A stretch of DNA of 64,000 bases from Neurospora tetraspora (taxonomy: Eukaryota; Ascomycota; Sordariomycetes; Sordariales; Sordariaceae). Made by a program: the position numbers and the translations under genes. Positions 36,047-47,600 of the stretch are shown one piece after another (position 1 is the first letter of the stretch; the number at the start of each line of letters is the position of its first letter). The stretch lies in contig NW_026944384.1 in NCBI RefSeq assembly GCF_033439725.1, forward strand, positions 3,286,001 to 3,350,000, in the 5' to 3' direction. A model generated the notes under the pieces. It was given only the letters and a program-made list of their open reading frames with translations, had not been told where the DNA came from and did not search any database.

Positions 36047-39000
36047 CTGCTTTTTCTCGGTCGATTTGGTTTTACTCGTTTTTAGGCTAGCCTTCTTATA
36101 GTAAAGTCGGCCCCCATCTACAAGCCAGAGTGGGTATATGAACGTGGCTATATAAGGGGTCTATATAAGGGGTATATAGGGGTGCCTAATTCCTTAGTAA
36201 AAGAGGGGGTTCTAGAGACTGCCAACTTTCTAATTCTTATTAATTTCATCGTTTTATCCTTTTTATATATTTACTAATAATACTAGCTATTAAAACGACG
36301 ATATTTTCAACCCCCCCCCTATAAAACTATATTTTGTATTAACCTTAGAACTATTGATATTATTTGTATGTAAAAATCTATATAATTGATATTACTAATT
36401 AGATTTAATTTTCTATCCTTTTTTTCCTTATAAATATGATAAAAGACTTTGAAGATACTAAGGTATTTACTATTAACGACGAATATAATATTATCTACTG
36501 GCAACCTTCTTTCCCTAAATTTATATATATTATTAGTTTATCTTTTAAAAGCGGTGGCTATTATTTTAATTAGATTCGAAAATAGTAAAGGGATATTATT
36601 AAAGAATATATTTTAAATAAGAATTATTTAATTAAATACTGCATAAAATCAAAAGGAAGGCGATAATAAAATTATAATATATAAGGTATTAAGAAAAAGT
36701 AGTAAGAAGATAAAGTATTTATGTATGTAAAAAAGATTATCGTTATTAAAAACAAATTGGATTAATATTGGTAATAATGTTAATGGAATAAAATTGGCGT
36801 TTTTGAGTTTTTTTCTTCCTCTTTAATATCGACCTCCTTATTATTTATTTTTATCTCGGTTATAATAAGAGCTTTATTATTAATTATTTTAAATTTAATA
36901 ATAAGTTTAACCTTTTTTTACTAATTAAAATTTATAACACGTGACTGTTTATAGAAGGCCTTTAATTAAAGTATAGTATAATTATTATAAATTATATTTA
37001 ATTTGTTAATAGCAGTTTCCCCTTCCGGCCCTAATTTAAAGTAATTATTAATAATTTAGGTATTATTAGTATTTTAATACCTAAAAAAGTCGATATCCTT
37101 CTAATTAATACCTTTTATTTTAATTTTTTAATTTTTTAAACTATTAGAGTAAATGGATAAATTATAATCGATAAAAGATTTCGTTACTAAATTGGAATAT
37201 TTAGCTTTTAAAAGGTTAATAGCCCGTATAATAATATAGGTAAATATAATCCTCTTCTTAATGGGAATCTACTTATCGAAATTATTATTAACCGTTTATT
37301 ATTATTTAATATATTCATTTCATACTTTGAAAAGGTAGGCCTTAATAGATTTATTAATATAAATATCGAAGGGTTATAATAATAGAGTAAGGCCGCTAAA
37401 GATTAAAGCTCGGTTAATACTATATTTATCGAAGGTATCGAAGATATTTTTTATTTTATAAAAGCCGGCCGTATTTATAATTAATAATACTTTATTGTTT
37501 TTATTTCCTACCTCTTTATATAATTCTTTATTAATCCATTTAATTATTAATTTTTTATTATTACAAACCGTCTTATTAAATTCGATTATTACGCTTTTAT
37601 TATATTAATCGGTTTTACTTAAATAAATAAAGGGGGTTGATATTAGAATAAAAGAGATAACTTAAATAAAAGAAAGATTTCTACTTTATTCCTTTTATCT
37701 TTCTTTGTTTCCTATAATTAAGTAGGGAATATACTATTTACCCGCCTCTACCTATATTATAACTTATTTGCCCGTAGGTAGTAGGTAAAGGATATAGTAC
37801 TAGTTTATCCTTCCGTTGGGTTAAAGTTTTATTCTAAATTAATAACCGTATTAACTATAGGAGAAAAAAAAAGAAAAAAAAGAAGGACGATAAAAGGGGA
37901 AGCCTTATATTATATATAGTACTATATTTATTTACCCGCCTCGGCTCGGATTATATCCTTATTTGCCCGCAGGCAATAGGGTATTAATACAGTATTCTAG
38001 TACCTTCTAACGATTTTAATCTTATATACGACTTATAGTTTAAAAACGTAATATAAGGAGTGGAGGTAAGAAATAAATATAAATAAGAAGGATAAAAAGG
38101 ATAATATAAAAAAGAAAAATAAAAAAGATAATAAAAATAAAAGAGTTGAATTTACTATTTAGAATTTTTCTTTTCTTAGATTTAATATACCATTAAATAT
38201 TAATTTAGGTAGCAACCTCTATAATCTATTTACAAAAATATATAAAATAAAGGTAATTTACTATTTATTCTAACCACTTTTATCGATCTTACTTATAATA
38301 GTATTATTATTTCGGATATCGTATATTACGCCGTCGAGGAATTTAAAGGGGATAGAAGTCTTATCGAAATTAATAATAAATCGCTTATTAATCTATTAAA
38401 AGAGGGGAAGTTAATTAATAATAAGAAAAATATAATATAAAATACTTACTTTACGGGGGGTAGGGGGGCTATAAATTAAACAATTAATAAATAGCGTTAT
38501 AAGTAGGACAATATTCCTACGTACAAATTTAAAGAAACTAATAATTAAATAAAAGTAATCTTGTAGTAATTTTAAAGATTATTATATAACCCGACGAAGT
38601 ATAATATTATCACGGCGTATAAACCCCCTATATTAACCGGTCGTAAATAAAAAGACCGTATAAAGTCGTTTAGTAAATTTATAGAAAATGTACTTAAATT
38701 TTAATTTAAATTAGCCGATGCGTATAAACTCGTCCTTTCTTTATTTCTCGAGGAAGTTAGCGAATAATTTCTTTTCTAATTCGGGAAACTTTAGTTGGAA
38801 AGAATATAGAATACTATAAATAATTAGGTTTCTTTTCGTCTACCAATATTAAATAGTCGAATATAGGATTTTAAAATACTCTGCTACTTCGTAATAGAAT
38901 AGCCGGTATTTATTTAATAAGGGTGATTATTCCTTTCTATTAATAATAACATTAATTTTTAATACGGTAATCCTTCTAACGCGTAGTTTATAACTTATAA

Positions 39001-39831
39001 TTAATTCCGTATCGACGAAATAATAAAGAAAGTAATCAAGTATAAGAATCTTAACTTTACGATTGTAATTATATTTAACCTTCTTCTTAGGAGGGGGATA
39101 ATTATATTATTAGTATTTAAATCGCTTATAGAGGGGCTTAATTTCTTTATTAGGTTTTAACCATTTAGTAATAGTATTATAGAACGTTCGCTATTACGGC
39201 GGAACGTTTAAATCAAATAACAAAAAGGAGGTATTAAAGGATGAAAAAGATAATAACAATGAAGATGAATAAAATAAACTTAATAATATTTCATCAATTT
39301 ATAAAACCTAGGTTTCTGCAAGGGTAGGGAGGGAAGTTATACGACAAAAAGCTATAGTTAAAGAAATAAAGTAGGGTTAGTAGTAATAATATAAAAGATT
39401 TAAAATAGAATTCACTTTAAAGTCGGTCGACTTTTTAATATTGAACTTGCAATAGGAATTTTAATAGCGGTAAATTTAATATTTACTTCTTTAATAAATA
39501 ATAGTATCGTAATTAATAATATAATATTATTTAATTGATTTAATTGATTCTAATTGATTATAGTAATAATGGTAGTTAGAGTATACGAGTTAGAATTGAG
39601 AAAAGTAGTTATTTGAGAAAGGAGGAAGGAGGTAGGGTAATTAGGCGAAATTCTATAAGATTACTAGTATGGGGAATACGGCTAGTATAGGTTATTTACA
39701 ATCGGTTGGCGGGGTTGGTAGGGTGGTGGCAAGAGTAAACCAATTGGTTAACACTCGCTTATATACCTAAATTAAGTATAGTAGCCTACTACACTTATTT
39801 AAGCAAAACTAAATTGATCGAGAAAAAGCGG
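36047..39831 (-). mobile_element. Pogo/Tigger-like DNA transposon, copy A (RIPed)
   Basis: 3785 bp with terminal inverted repeats starting CCGCTTTTTCTCG or a one-base RIP variant (left end CTGCTTTTTCTCGG, right end reading CCGCTTTTTCTCG on the minus strand), flanked by TA (36045-36046, 39832-39833). It is the same element as copy B in reverse orientation. The outer about 200 bp are barely RIPed; the centre is strongly AT-shifted. The transposase lies on the minus strand. TA duplication and a CENP-B-type HTH plus DDE_1 transposase place it in the pogo branch of Tc1/mariner. Confidence 0.85.
36780..39210 (-). pseudogene. Pogo-like transposase remnant in copy A
   Basis: Position and content mirror the transposase of copy B; inverted blocks match, for example the segment around 38640-38740 with that at 41130-41230. 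RIP has created many stops. As in copy B the reading is split by an inserted stretch with AGGCGGGTAAATA-type direct repeats, here around 37740-37985. Nothing suggests it is functional. Confidence 0.65.
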
Positions 39832-39833
39832 TA

Positions 39834-40063
39834 GTAACGTCCTAGATAGTCGCTGTACGCCGCGACTACCACGGTCACTACCAGCACCAACAATACGGCC
39901 AATGGTTTCACTGGAGATTGGAATCATAACCGCAGCTAGGAGGTGCTAGAGCTACTATTGGCAGATTGGCCGGCGCCGGGATCGCTTGCCGGAAAGCATA
40001 GCATTGCAGTGTTATAGTCAATTTTACCCCTATCAAAGGTAGCAAGATTATGATCGGATTCAA
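39834..40063. other. 230-bp GC-balanced spacer between the two inverted pogo-like copies
   Basis: Lies between the TA after copy A and the TA before copy B. GC-balanced, without AT drift, no coding sense, and not part of either element. Probably host sequence caught between two independent TA insertions. It was spared by RIP although both flanks are heavily mutated. Confidence 0.75.
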
Positions 40064-41917
40064 TACCGCTTTTTCTCAGTCGATTTAGTTTTATTCAAAT
40101 AGGTGTAGCGGGCTACCATACTTAATCTAAGTATATAAACGAGTACTAACTAATTAGTTTACTTTTATTACCCCCTTACTAACCCTGTTAACCGATTATA
40201 AGTAACCTATACCAATTATATTCTTTGTACTAATAATTTTATAAAATTTCGCCTAACTACCCTACCTTCTTCCTCCTTCCTTAAATAACTACCTTTTTTA
40301 ATTTTAATTTATATATTTTGACCGCTATTATTATTATAACTAATTAGAATTAACTAAATTAATTAAATAGTATTATATTATTAATTACGATACTATTATT
40401 TATTAAAGTAGTAAGTATTAAATTTACCGCTATTAAGATTCCTATTGCGGATTTAATATTAAAAAGTCGATCGACTTTAAAGTAAATTTTATTTTAAATT
40501 TCTTATATATTATTATTCTTAACCTTACTTTATTTATCTAATTATAGTTTTTTATTATATAATTTCCCTCCCTACCCCTCCAAAAGCCTAAGTTTCATAA
40601 ATCGATAAAATATTATCAAATTTATTTTATTCATTTTTATCGTTATTATTTCTCTTATCCTTTAATACCTCTTTTTTATTAATTAATTTAAACGCTCCGC
40701 CGCAATAACGAACGTTCTACAATACCGTTACTAAACGGTTAAAACCTAATAAGAAAGTTAAGCCCCTCTATAAGTAATTTGAATACTAGTAATACGACTA
40801 TCCCCCTCCTAAAAAGAAGGTTAAATATAATTATAATTATAAGGTTAAAATTCTTATATTTAATTACCTTTTTTATTATTTTATTGATACGGAATTAATT
40901 ATAAGTTATAAATTTTATATTAAAAGGATTACCCTATTAAAAATTAATATCGTCGTTAATAAAGAAGAATAATTGCCCTTACTAAATAAACGCCGGCTAT
41001 TCTATTACGAAGTAGCAGACTACTTTAAAATCCTATATTCGATTATTTAATATTAATAAACGAAAAGAAATTTAATTATTTATAATATTCTATATCCTTT
41101 CCGACCAAAATTTCCTAAATTAGAAAAAAAACTTTTCGTCAACTTCTTTAAAAACTAAAGAAAGGGCGAACTTATACGCATCGGTTAATTTAAATTAAAA
41201 TTTAGGTATATTTTTTATAAATTTACTAAACGACTTTATACGGACTTTCTATTTATAATTAATTAGTATAAGGGGTTTATATGCCGTTATAATATTATAT
41301 TTCGTTGGGTTATACGGTAATTTTCGAAATTGCTAGAAGATTACCTTCATTTAACTACTAATTTTCTTAAATTCGTACATAAGAATATTACCCTACCTAT
41401 AACGCTATCTATTAACCGTTTAATTTATAGCCCACCTACCCCCTACAAAATAAATATTTTATATTATATCTTTCTTATTATTAATTCATTTCCCCTCTTT
41501 TAATAAATTAATAAATATTTTATTTTTAATTTTAATAAAACCCCTATCCCTTTTAAATTCCTTGACGGCGTAACGTATAATATCCGAAATAATAATACTA
41601 TTATAAGCAAAACCAATAGAAGCGGCTAGAATAAGCGGTAAACTACCTTTATTTATATATTTTTATAAATAGGTTATAGAAGTTACTACGTAATTAATAT
41701 TTAAAAGTACGTTAAATACTAAGAAAAGAAGGATTCTAAATAATAAATTTAATTCTTTCATTTTTATTATTTTTTTCATCTTTCCCTTTTACATTATCTT
41801 TTTTATTCTTCTTATTTATATCTGTTTCCTACCTCTACCCCCTATATTACGCCTCTAAACTATAAGTCGTATATAAGACTAAAACCGCTAGAAAGTGCTA
41901 AAATACCATATTAATAC

Positions 41918-42666
41918 TGTTAGTTATTATAAACCTAATATATATATAATAATAATGACAGACTTACAACCGATTTAAGGGCTCATATAATAATATATAA
42001 GTAGAAAAATAAAAATTATATTTTCATATATAAATACTATTTTTATAACCGGAGAAAAATTCCGGTCCGGAAGAAAACCCGGAGGAAAATCTAGACCTCG
42101 ACCTTCGTAGTCGAATTCCGGCCTCAACGTCAGTCGAACGAAGTCATGTGTAACTCCATTGGAAAGAACGGAATATGACGTTTCCGACTATATAAACGGT
42201 TTCGTTATATAACGACTATATAGAGTAAAAGTGAAGAAAGAAGTCTGAGAAGACTTTTGAGTTCGGATTCGAATTCCGGACTCTACGGCTAACGTATGAG
42301 AATAACCAGACTACCGTTGGAATGATCAGAAAATGACAATTCCAAAGGTACAAATGGTTTTATCACTCCAAAACTCATTAATCCAAAAAATCTATTTAAA
42401 AAGGGCTTCCCTCGAAGAAAGGGGAAAAGAAATGTATGTTAAATACTTATTGATATTTCCACCAATCTACCACCTTTCCCCACATTCTACATACCATTCT
42501 GTTCATCGTTGAACGCTCTGCACACACACATACTCCAATACCCGTCAACGCCTACCAGGCTACCCTTTTTCTCAACCTTCAAAGAGAAGATAATTTTTAC
42601 CTTTTTATTTATCCAGAAAAGGATTTTCCTCTTATCTAAGAATTCGTCGATCGATACCTACCAACA
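41918..42666. repeat. Solo LTR, 749 bp, inside pogo-like copy B
   Basis: Begins TGTTAGTTATTA and ends CCTACCAACA. It is bounded by identical 5-bp duplications AATAC (41913-41917 and 42667-42671), and the empty site is visible in copy A, where the two flanks join. TGTT...AACA ends and a 5-bp duplication mark a solo LTR left after recombination of an LTR retrotransposon (copia-like ends; family not certain). Except for its first about 130 bp it is GC-balanced. Contains a TATATAAACGG sequence near 42188 that could be its promoter, and two related sub-blocks (near 42113 and 42270) sharing CGAATTCCGG. Confidence 0.88.
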
Positions 42667-42671
42667 AATAC

Positions 42672-42924
42672 CCTATTACCCGCAAGTAAATAAGGATATA
42701 ATTCGAACCGAAGCGGGTAAATAAATATAATACTATATATAATATAAAATTTCCCCTTTTATCTTCCTTCCTTTTTTTCTTTTTTTTTTCCCTTATAGCC
42801 AGTACGGTTATTAATCTAAAATAAAACTTTAACCCGACGGAAGGGTATATTAATACTATATCTTCTACTTACTACTTACGGGTAAATAGGTTATAATATA
42901 GGTAGAGGCGGGTAAATAATACAT
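42672..42924. repeat. Direct repeats inside the pogo-like transposase (two copies about 195 bp apart)
   Basis: 42672-42724 and about 42872-42921 share the pattern TACCCGC-AGTAAATAAGG...GCGGGTAAATA. The same pair occurs inverted in copy A near 37740-37985. It is therefore older than the duplication of the element and lies in the stretch that separates the two halves of the transposase. Confidence 0.6.
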
Positions 42925-44609
42925 TCCCTATTTAGTTATAGGAAAAAAAGAAAAATAAAAGGAATAAAGTAAAAAATTTTCTTTTATTTAACCTGTCTCT
43001 TCTATTCTAATACTAACCCCCTTTATTTATTTAAATAAAACCGACTAATATAATAAAAGCGTAACAGTCGAATTTAATAAGACAGTTTATAAGAACGAAA
43101 AATTAATAGTTAAATAAATTAATAAAGACTTATATGAAGAAGTAGGAAATAAAAACGATAAGGTACTATTGGTTATAAATATGGGCGGTTTTTATAAGAT
43201 AAAAGACATTTTTAATACCATTAATAAATATAATATTAATTGAACTCTAATCCCTAGCGGCTTTACCCCGCTATTACAACCCTTTAATACCTATATTAAT
43301 AAATCTATTAAAGCCTACCTCTTCGAAATATACGACAAATATGTTAAATAACAATAAACAATTAATAATAATTTCGACAAGTAAACTCCCGCTAAGAAGA
43401 GGATTATACTTACTTATATTATCGTACGGGCTATTAACCTTTTGAAAATTAAGAATTCTAACCTAGTAGCGAAGTCTTTTATCGATTATAGTTTATTTAT
43501 TTACTTTAATAGTCGAGAAGATGAGAAAATTAGGATAAAAGATATTAATTAGAGGGATATCGATTTCTCTAAGTATTAAAATATTAATAATATCGAAATT
43601 ATTAATAATTACCTTAAATTGGGGCCTGAAAAGGAAGCCGCTATTAACGAATTAAATATAATTTACAGTAATTATACCGTATTTTAATTAAAGGCCTTTT
43701 ATAAATAGCAACGTATTATAAGCTTTAATCAGTAGAAAAAAGTTGAATTCGTTATTAAATTTAAGGTAATTAATAATAAAATTCTCATTATAACCGAAAT
43801 AGGAATAGATAACGAGGAAATCGATATTAAAAAGGAAGAAGGAAGTTTAATAGCGCTAATTTTACTCGATTAATATTATTACTAATATTAATCCGATTCG
43901 TCTTTAATAACGATAATCTTTTCTACTTATACAAATACCTTACCTTCTTACTATTCTCTCTTAATACCTTATATATTGTAATTTCGTTATCGCTTCCCTC
44001 TCGATTTTATGAAGTATTTAACTAAGTAATTCTCATTCAAAATATACTCTTTAATAATATCTTTCCACCGCTTTCGAATCTAACCAAAATAATAGTTACC
44101 GCTTTTAAAGGATAAATTAATAATGTATATAAATCCGGAGGAGGAAGGTTACCAGTAAATAATATTATATTCGTCGTTAATAATAAATACCTTAGCATCC
44201 TCGAAATCTTCTATTACGTCTATAAGAAAAAAAAGGATGGGAAACTAAATCCAATCAATAATATAAATTATATAGACTTTTACGTACAAACGATATCGAT
44301 AGTCCTAAGGTTAATACCAGGCATGGTTTTATAGGGGAGAGTTAAAAATATCGTCGTTTTTTTATAATTAGTATTGTTAGTTGATATATAAAAAGGATAA
44401 AACGATAAAATCAATAGGAATGAGAAAGTTAGCAGTCTTTAAAACCCCCTCTTTTACTAAGGAACTGAGCACCCCTGTGCACCCCTTGTATAGACCCCTT
44501 GTATAGCCACGTTCACATACCCACTCTGGCTTACAGATGGAGGCCGACTTTACTATAAGAAGGCTAGCCTGAAAACGAGTAAAACCAAATCGACCGAGAA
44601 AAAGCGGTA

Positions 44610-47600
44610 GAAGATTACTAACTCGGTTTTAGCAGATTCGCATTGTAATATCGGGTCCAAACCGGTCTGGCAGCCTCGCAACTCGCCGACCCTGGGGAGG
44701 GGGGGGTATGGACCGCCAAACTCCTACCAAACTAGGCTTTCCCTTTTGAGCAACCATTTCGCCATTGGTGATGACCGTCGTCAGACAGGCAACAAAACAG
44801 GAAACTGGCTTGCAGACCCGTTATGGTCCTTGGATGATCGCACTGTCCATCCCGCGACTTTGGGGACGGCCAAGGGGCAGATCTGCAGGGCAAGCAAACA
44901 AGAAAATCGACGTTTTTGATCTGCAAGATGATGGGCGATGCGAGGCCGATGAGGGTGGGTTTGGTGGACTTTGACACTCTGATAATGGAGACAGGAGACA
45001 GTCACTTGACTCGAGCCCGTCTCCAACACGGATGAACATTTACGCCCTGATTTGCAACTACCGCTGAGTTCAAAACAACGGGTACGCTTCTCTTCCATCT
45101 CGAAGCTTTACTGGCCTCGGCGCTGGGCCCTCTTCCTCCGACAATGGCGAAGGCACCGCACGTACAGGTGTATCTTGGCTCTTTAAGAGACAGAAAGTCA
45201 CGGAACTGATGGGCGGCAGACACGATATTACGTACCTGTTGACCTTGTGTGCATACACTACACTATTGAAAGTCAGAGAAGCTTGATCGTGGCCGCCGGC
45301 TTCGCATTTCCTTTTCGTTTGACGATCAGCTTCTTATTCTGACACCGGTCGAGATTGACAGGCTGAACACTGAGCGGAGAACCCCTCGAGACTAGTAAAG
45401 GGATGGAATTTCACGGGAAGGGTAAGGAACGGAAAAGTAAGGAAAGGTAAGGGAAAAGACATGATGATTTCCGCCAAGCTTTCCGCACGTGAGGGTGTAA
45501 GTATTTAGAGATGTACTGACATCGGCCAAATAGGTCTAAGTCTTTCGTTTACCACCACCTTTGTTATGATGTTGGAAGTTGATTGTGTATCTAATTTCAC
45601 AAAATCAAAATACTTGTTCATTCTTAAAAGGCGATAAAGTCGATGCCCTGAGGTCAGATTTTGAGGGCAGTTTGGTGGTGAGGTGCACGAGCCGTATCTT
45701 TCATTTGGAATTTTCGATATTTTCTGAATTTCGATAATTTCGGAAATTTTGTTATTTTTTCAGAAAATGATCATCACTACTCGAGACGAGCACCATTGGT
45801 GAGCAGATTTCTGGTAAGGCCACCCATATGTTTCCCGCCCGCAGATGCTGGGTTATGTAATTCTCTTGGATCCCGCCAGCCCGCCTGGCTTTTGACACCG
45901 CTCGAATCTGTCCTTTTTGTGGTGTGTCATCTCGATAGGACTGAGCTTTTTGCTCAACCCCCGGCACCCATGTCAGCCACGCCCACAGACTCGCAGGCCG
46001 TCCACTGCCACTGTGCCCCCGTTCGATTATCGATTAGCGAGGCCCAAGCCATCTGGAATCCGGCCAATGGCACCCCTGCTCTAAAAATACGCTACTTCAG
46101 GAATGGCTGCGCTGGGCCCCGCTCTTCCCTGCGCTCTTCGTCGACCCCCGATCCCTGCCACTGCGCTGGGAACGGTTGGGAGGCACGGGCCAGATCGATG
46201 TGCGATGTGATGTGCTCCATGTGCCTCTGCTGAGGTTCAAGCGGCACCTCAGGCTGACTCTCCACCCGGACGGTTACCGTGACGCTGGAAGCGGATAGGC
46301 TTGACTATGCGATGATGAGTGTTTGCCCAGACGGCGATACCTTCTTCTCAGGAATTTGCCCGTGATACTCGTGGAACCTGTGTGCCGGTACCGGTACCTC
46401 CTCTTTTCCTGGGGCTTTCATGACCGTGAGAGCTTTGAGAGATTTGCACTTGTCGGCATGTGCTTGAGTGGGAACATCTTGGCGCAACCCGGAGATTCGG
46501 AGAGGTGGATGATGGATCGATCTGACATAAACTGAGATTCCCCCCACCGTACGCCCTGTACCTGTGCAGTAGGTACCTCTACACTCTGCAGTATTTTTCC
46601 ATACAGCCACTGATAGCCATGTTTTAGCGCGAACCGTCTTCAGTTGTTCAGGTCGGCGACCTCCACTGTTGGGAGCTGTGCTGCCTGTGCATGATCTGCC
46701 GATAGTCGACACACGTTGGCCTTTTCGCGGGTAACCCTGTCGCCGTCGCCGTATCAGATAGTGAAAGACCGGATACCCAGGTGGAAGTGAGCAACGCTGG
46801 TGAAGGAATCCAGTTGTGGGATGAAGATATCTTCGTAGATTTCGGTACATATCGTACCGCAGTATGTGAGTAAGGAGGCATCGCCGTCTTTGACCCAACT
46901 GTTCAGGTTGTTGACCAGTGCTTGACTGTTTCAGTAGCAATCAAACCTCTCAAGACCCGACATGACTTCACCGCAGCGTCCAAACCTTTTCGGATTGATT
47001 GCTGATTCTGTTCGTCACATATGAGTTGAGATTGATCTGATTTGTCTTGAAACCGGCCCCGGCTAGCGCGATATTTGGATCTCGATTCGGCGCAACACCT
47101 CTCGAGAAAAGATAAACGGAGATAACATTCTAGAATCACGGGAAATCTGGCACAAGTCATTTGTCCAATCTCGAACGGCTCTCAGTCCGATCAAAAGCCA
47201 GATATGCTACGAGGCTGCTCTACCGCTTTTTCTCGCTCGATTTGGATACCCTCAAAACAGGTATAGCACCGGGTATATCTGAACCCAACAGGGGCTTCAA
47301 CCAATCTGTTAGTGAGTTAATACGGGTCACAACCGATCGCAGGTTTGCCAACGTGGATCAGTTGGTTTCTTGGGAACGATCCAGTAACAGCATTGGTGGG
47401 ATTGTGTTAGGCTTTGCTAGTTTTGACCTTAGCGCAGTTTGGGGGTATCCAAATCGAACGAGAAAAAGCGGTAGTCACCAATTAAAAGGTCTTGAGACGG
47501 TGTCATTCGGGCTTTCGCGCTTCAAAGATCATCATGTCATCTGCTGTGTTTGGAAAAGGCTCGTCATTCGGATGACCCTAGACATTGTGGTCACAGCCTG

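Larger units (their letters stand above)
40690..43875 (+). pseudogene. Pogo-like transposase (CENP-B HTH + DDE_1), RIPed
   Basis: Plus-strand translation: an HTH_CENPB-like region near 41120-41350 (EKKLFVNFFKN, KGELIRIG, YKGFICRYNIIFRWVIR, LLEDYLHLTTNFLKFVHKN). A first DDE block is near 41535-41640 (FNFNKTPIPFKFLDGVTYNI, for the family's NxDETPIPFE, then TNRSG-NKR-TTFIYIF). After an interruption come VEFNKTVYKNEKLIVK near 43050, LVINMGGFYK near 43180 (family LxMDxxxxH; the Asp is Asn here, as RIP would give), SGFTPLLQPFNTYINKSIKAYL near 43257, and a C-terminal DYSLFIYF region. Many CAA/CAG codons are now stops. The middle is interrupted by an old insertion shared with copy A and by the solo LTR. 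Not functional. Confidence 0.75.
40066..44607 (+). mobile_element. Pogo/Tigger-like DNA transposon, copy B (RIPed), with solo LTR inside
   Basis: 4542 bp; ends CCGCTTTTTCTCAG (left) and, reverse-complemented, CCGCTTTTTCTCGG (right), flanked by TA (40064-40065, 44608-44609). Subtracting the 749-bp solo LTR and one 5-bp duplication leaves 3788 bp, within 3 bp of copy A. The terminal about 280 bp at the right (44330-44607) match the outer end of copy A (36047-36330) as a long inverted repeat. Transposase on the plus strand, RIPed. Confidence 0.87.

Noticed and set aside
46305-46940. 211-codon minus-strand open frame in the 44.6-48.9 kb island
   Set aside because: No recognisable motif, random-looking composition rich in Arg/Ser/Thr, no supporting intron structure, and overlapping frames of similar quality on the other strand.
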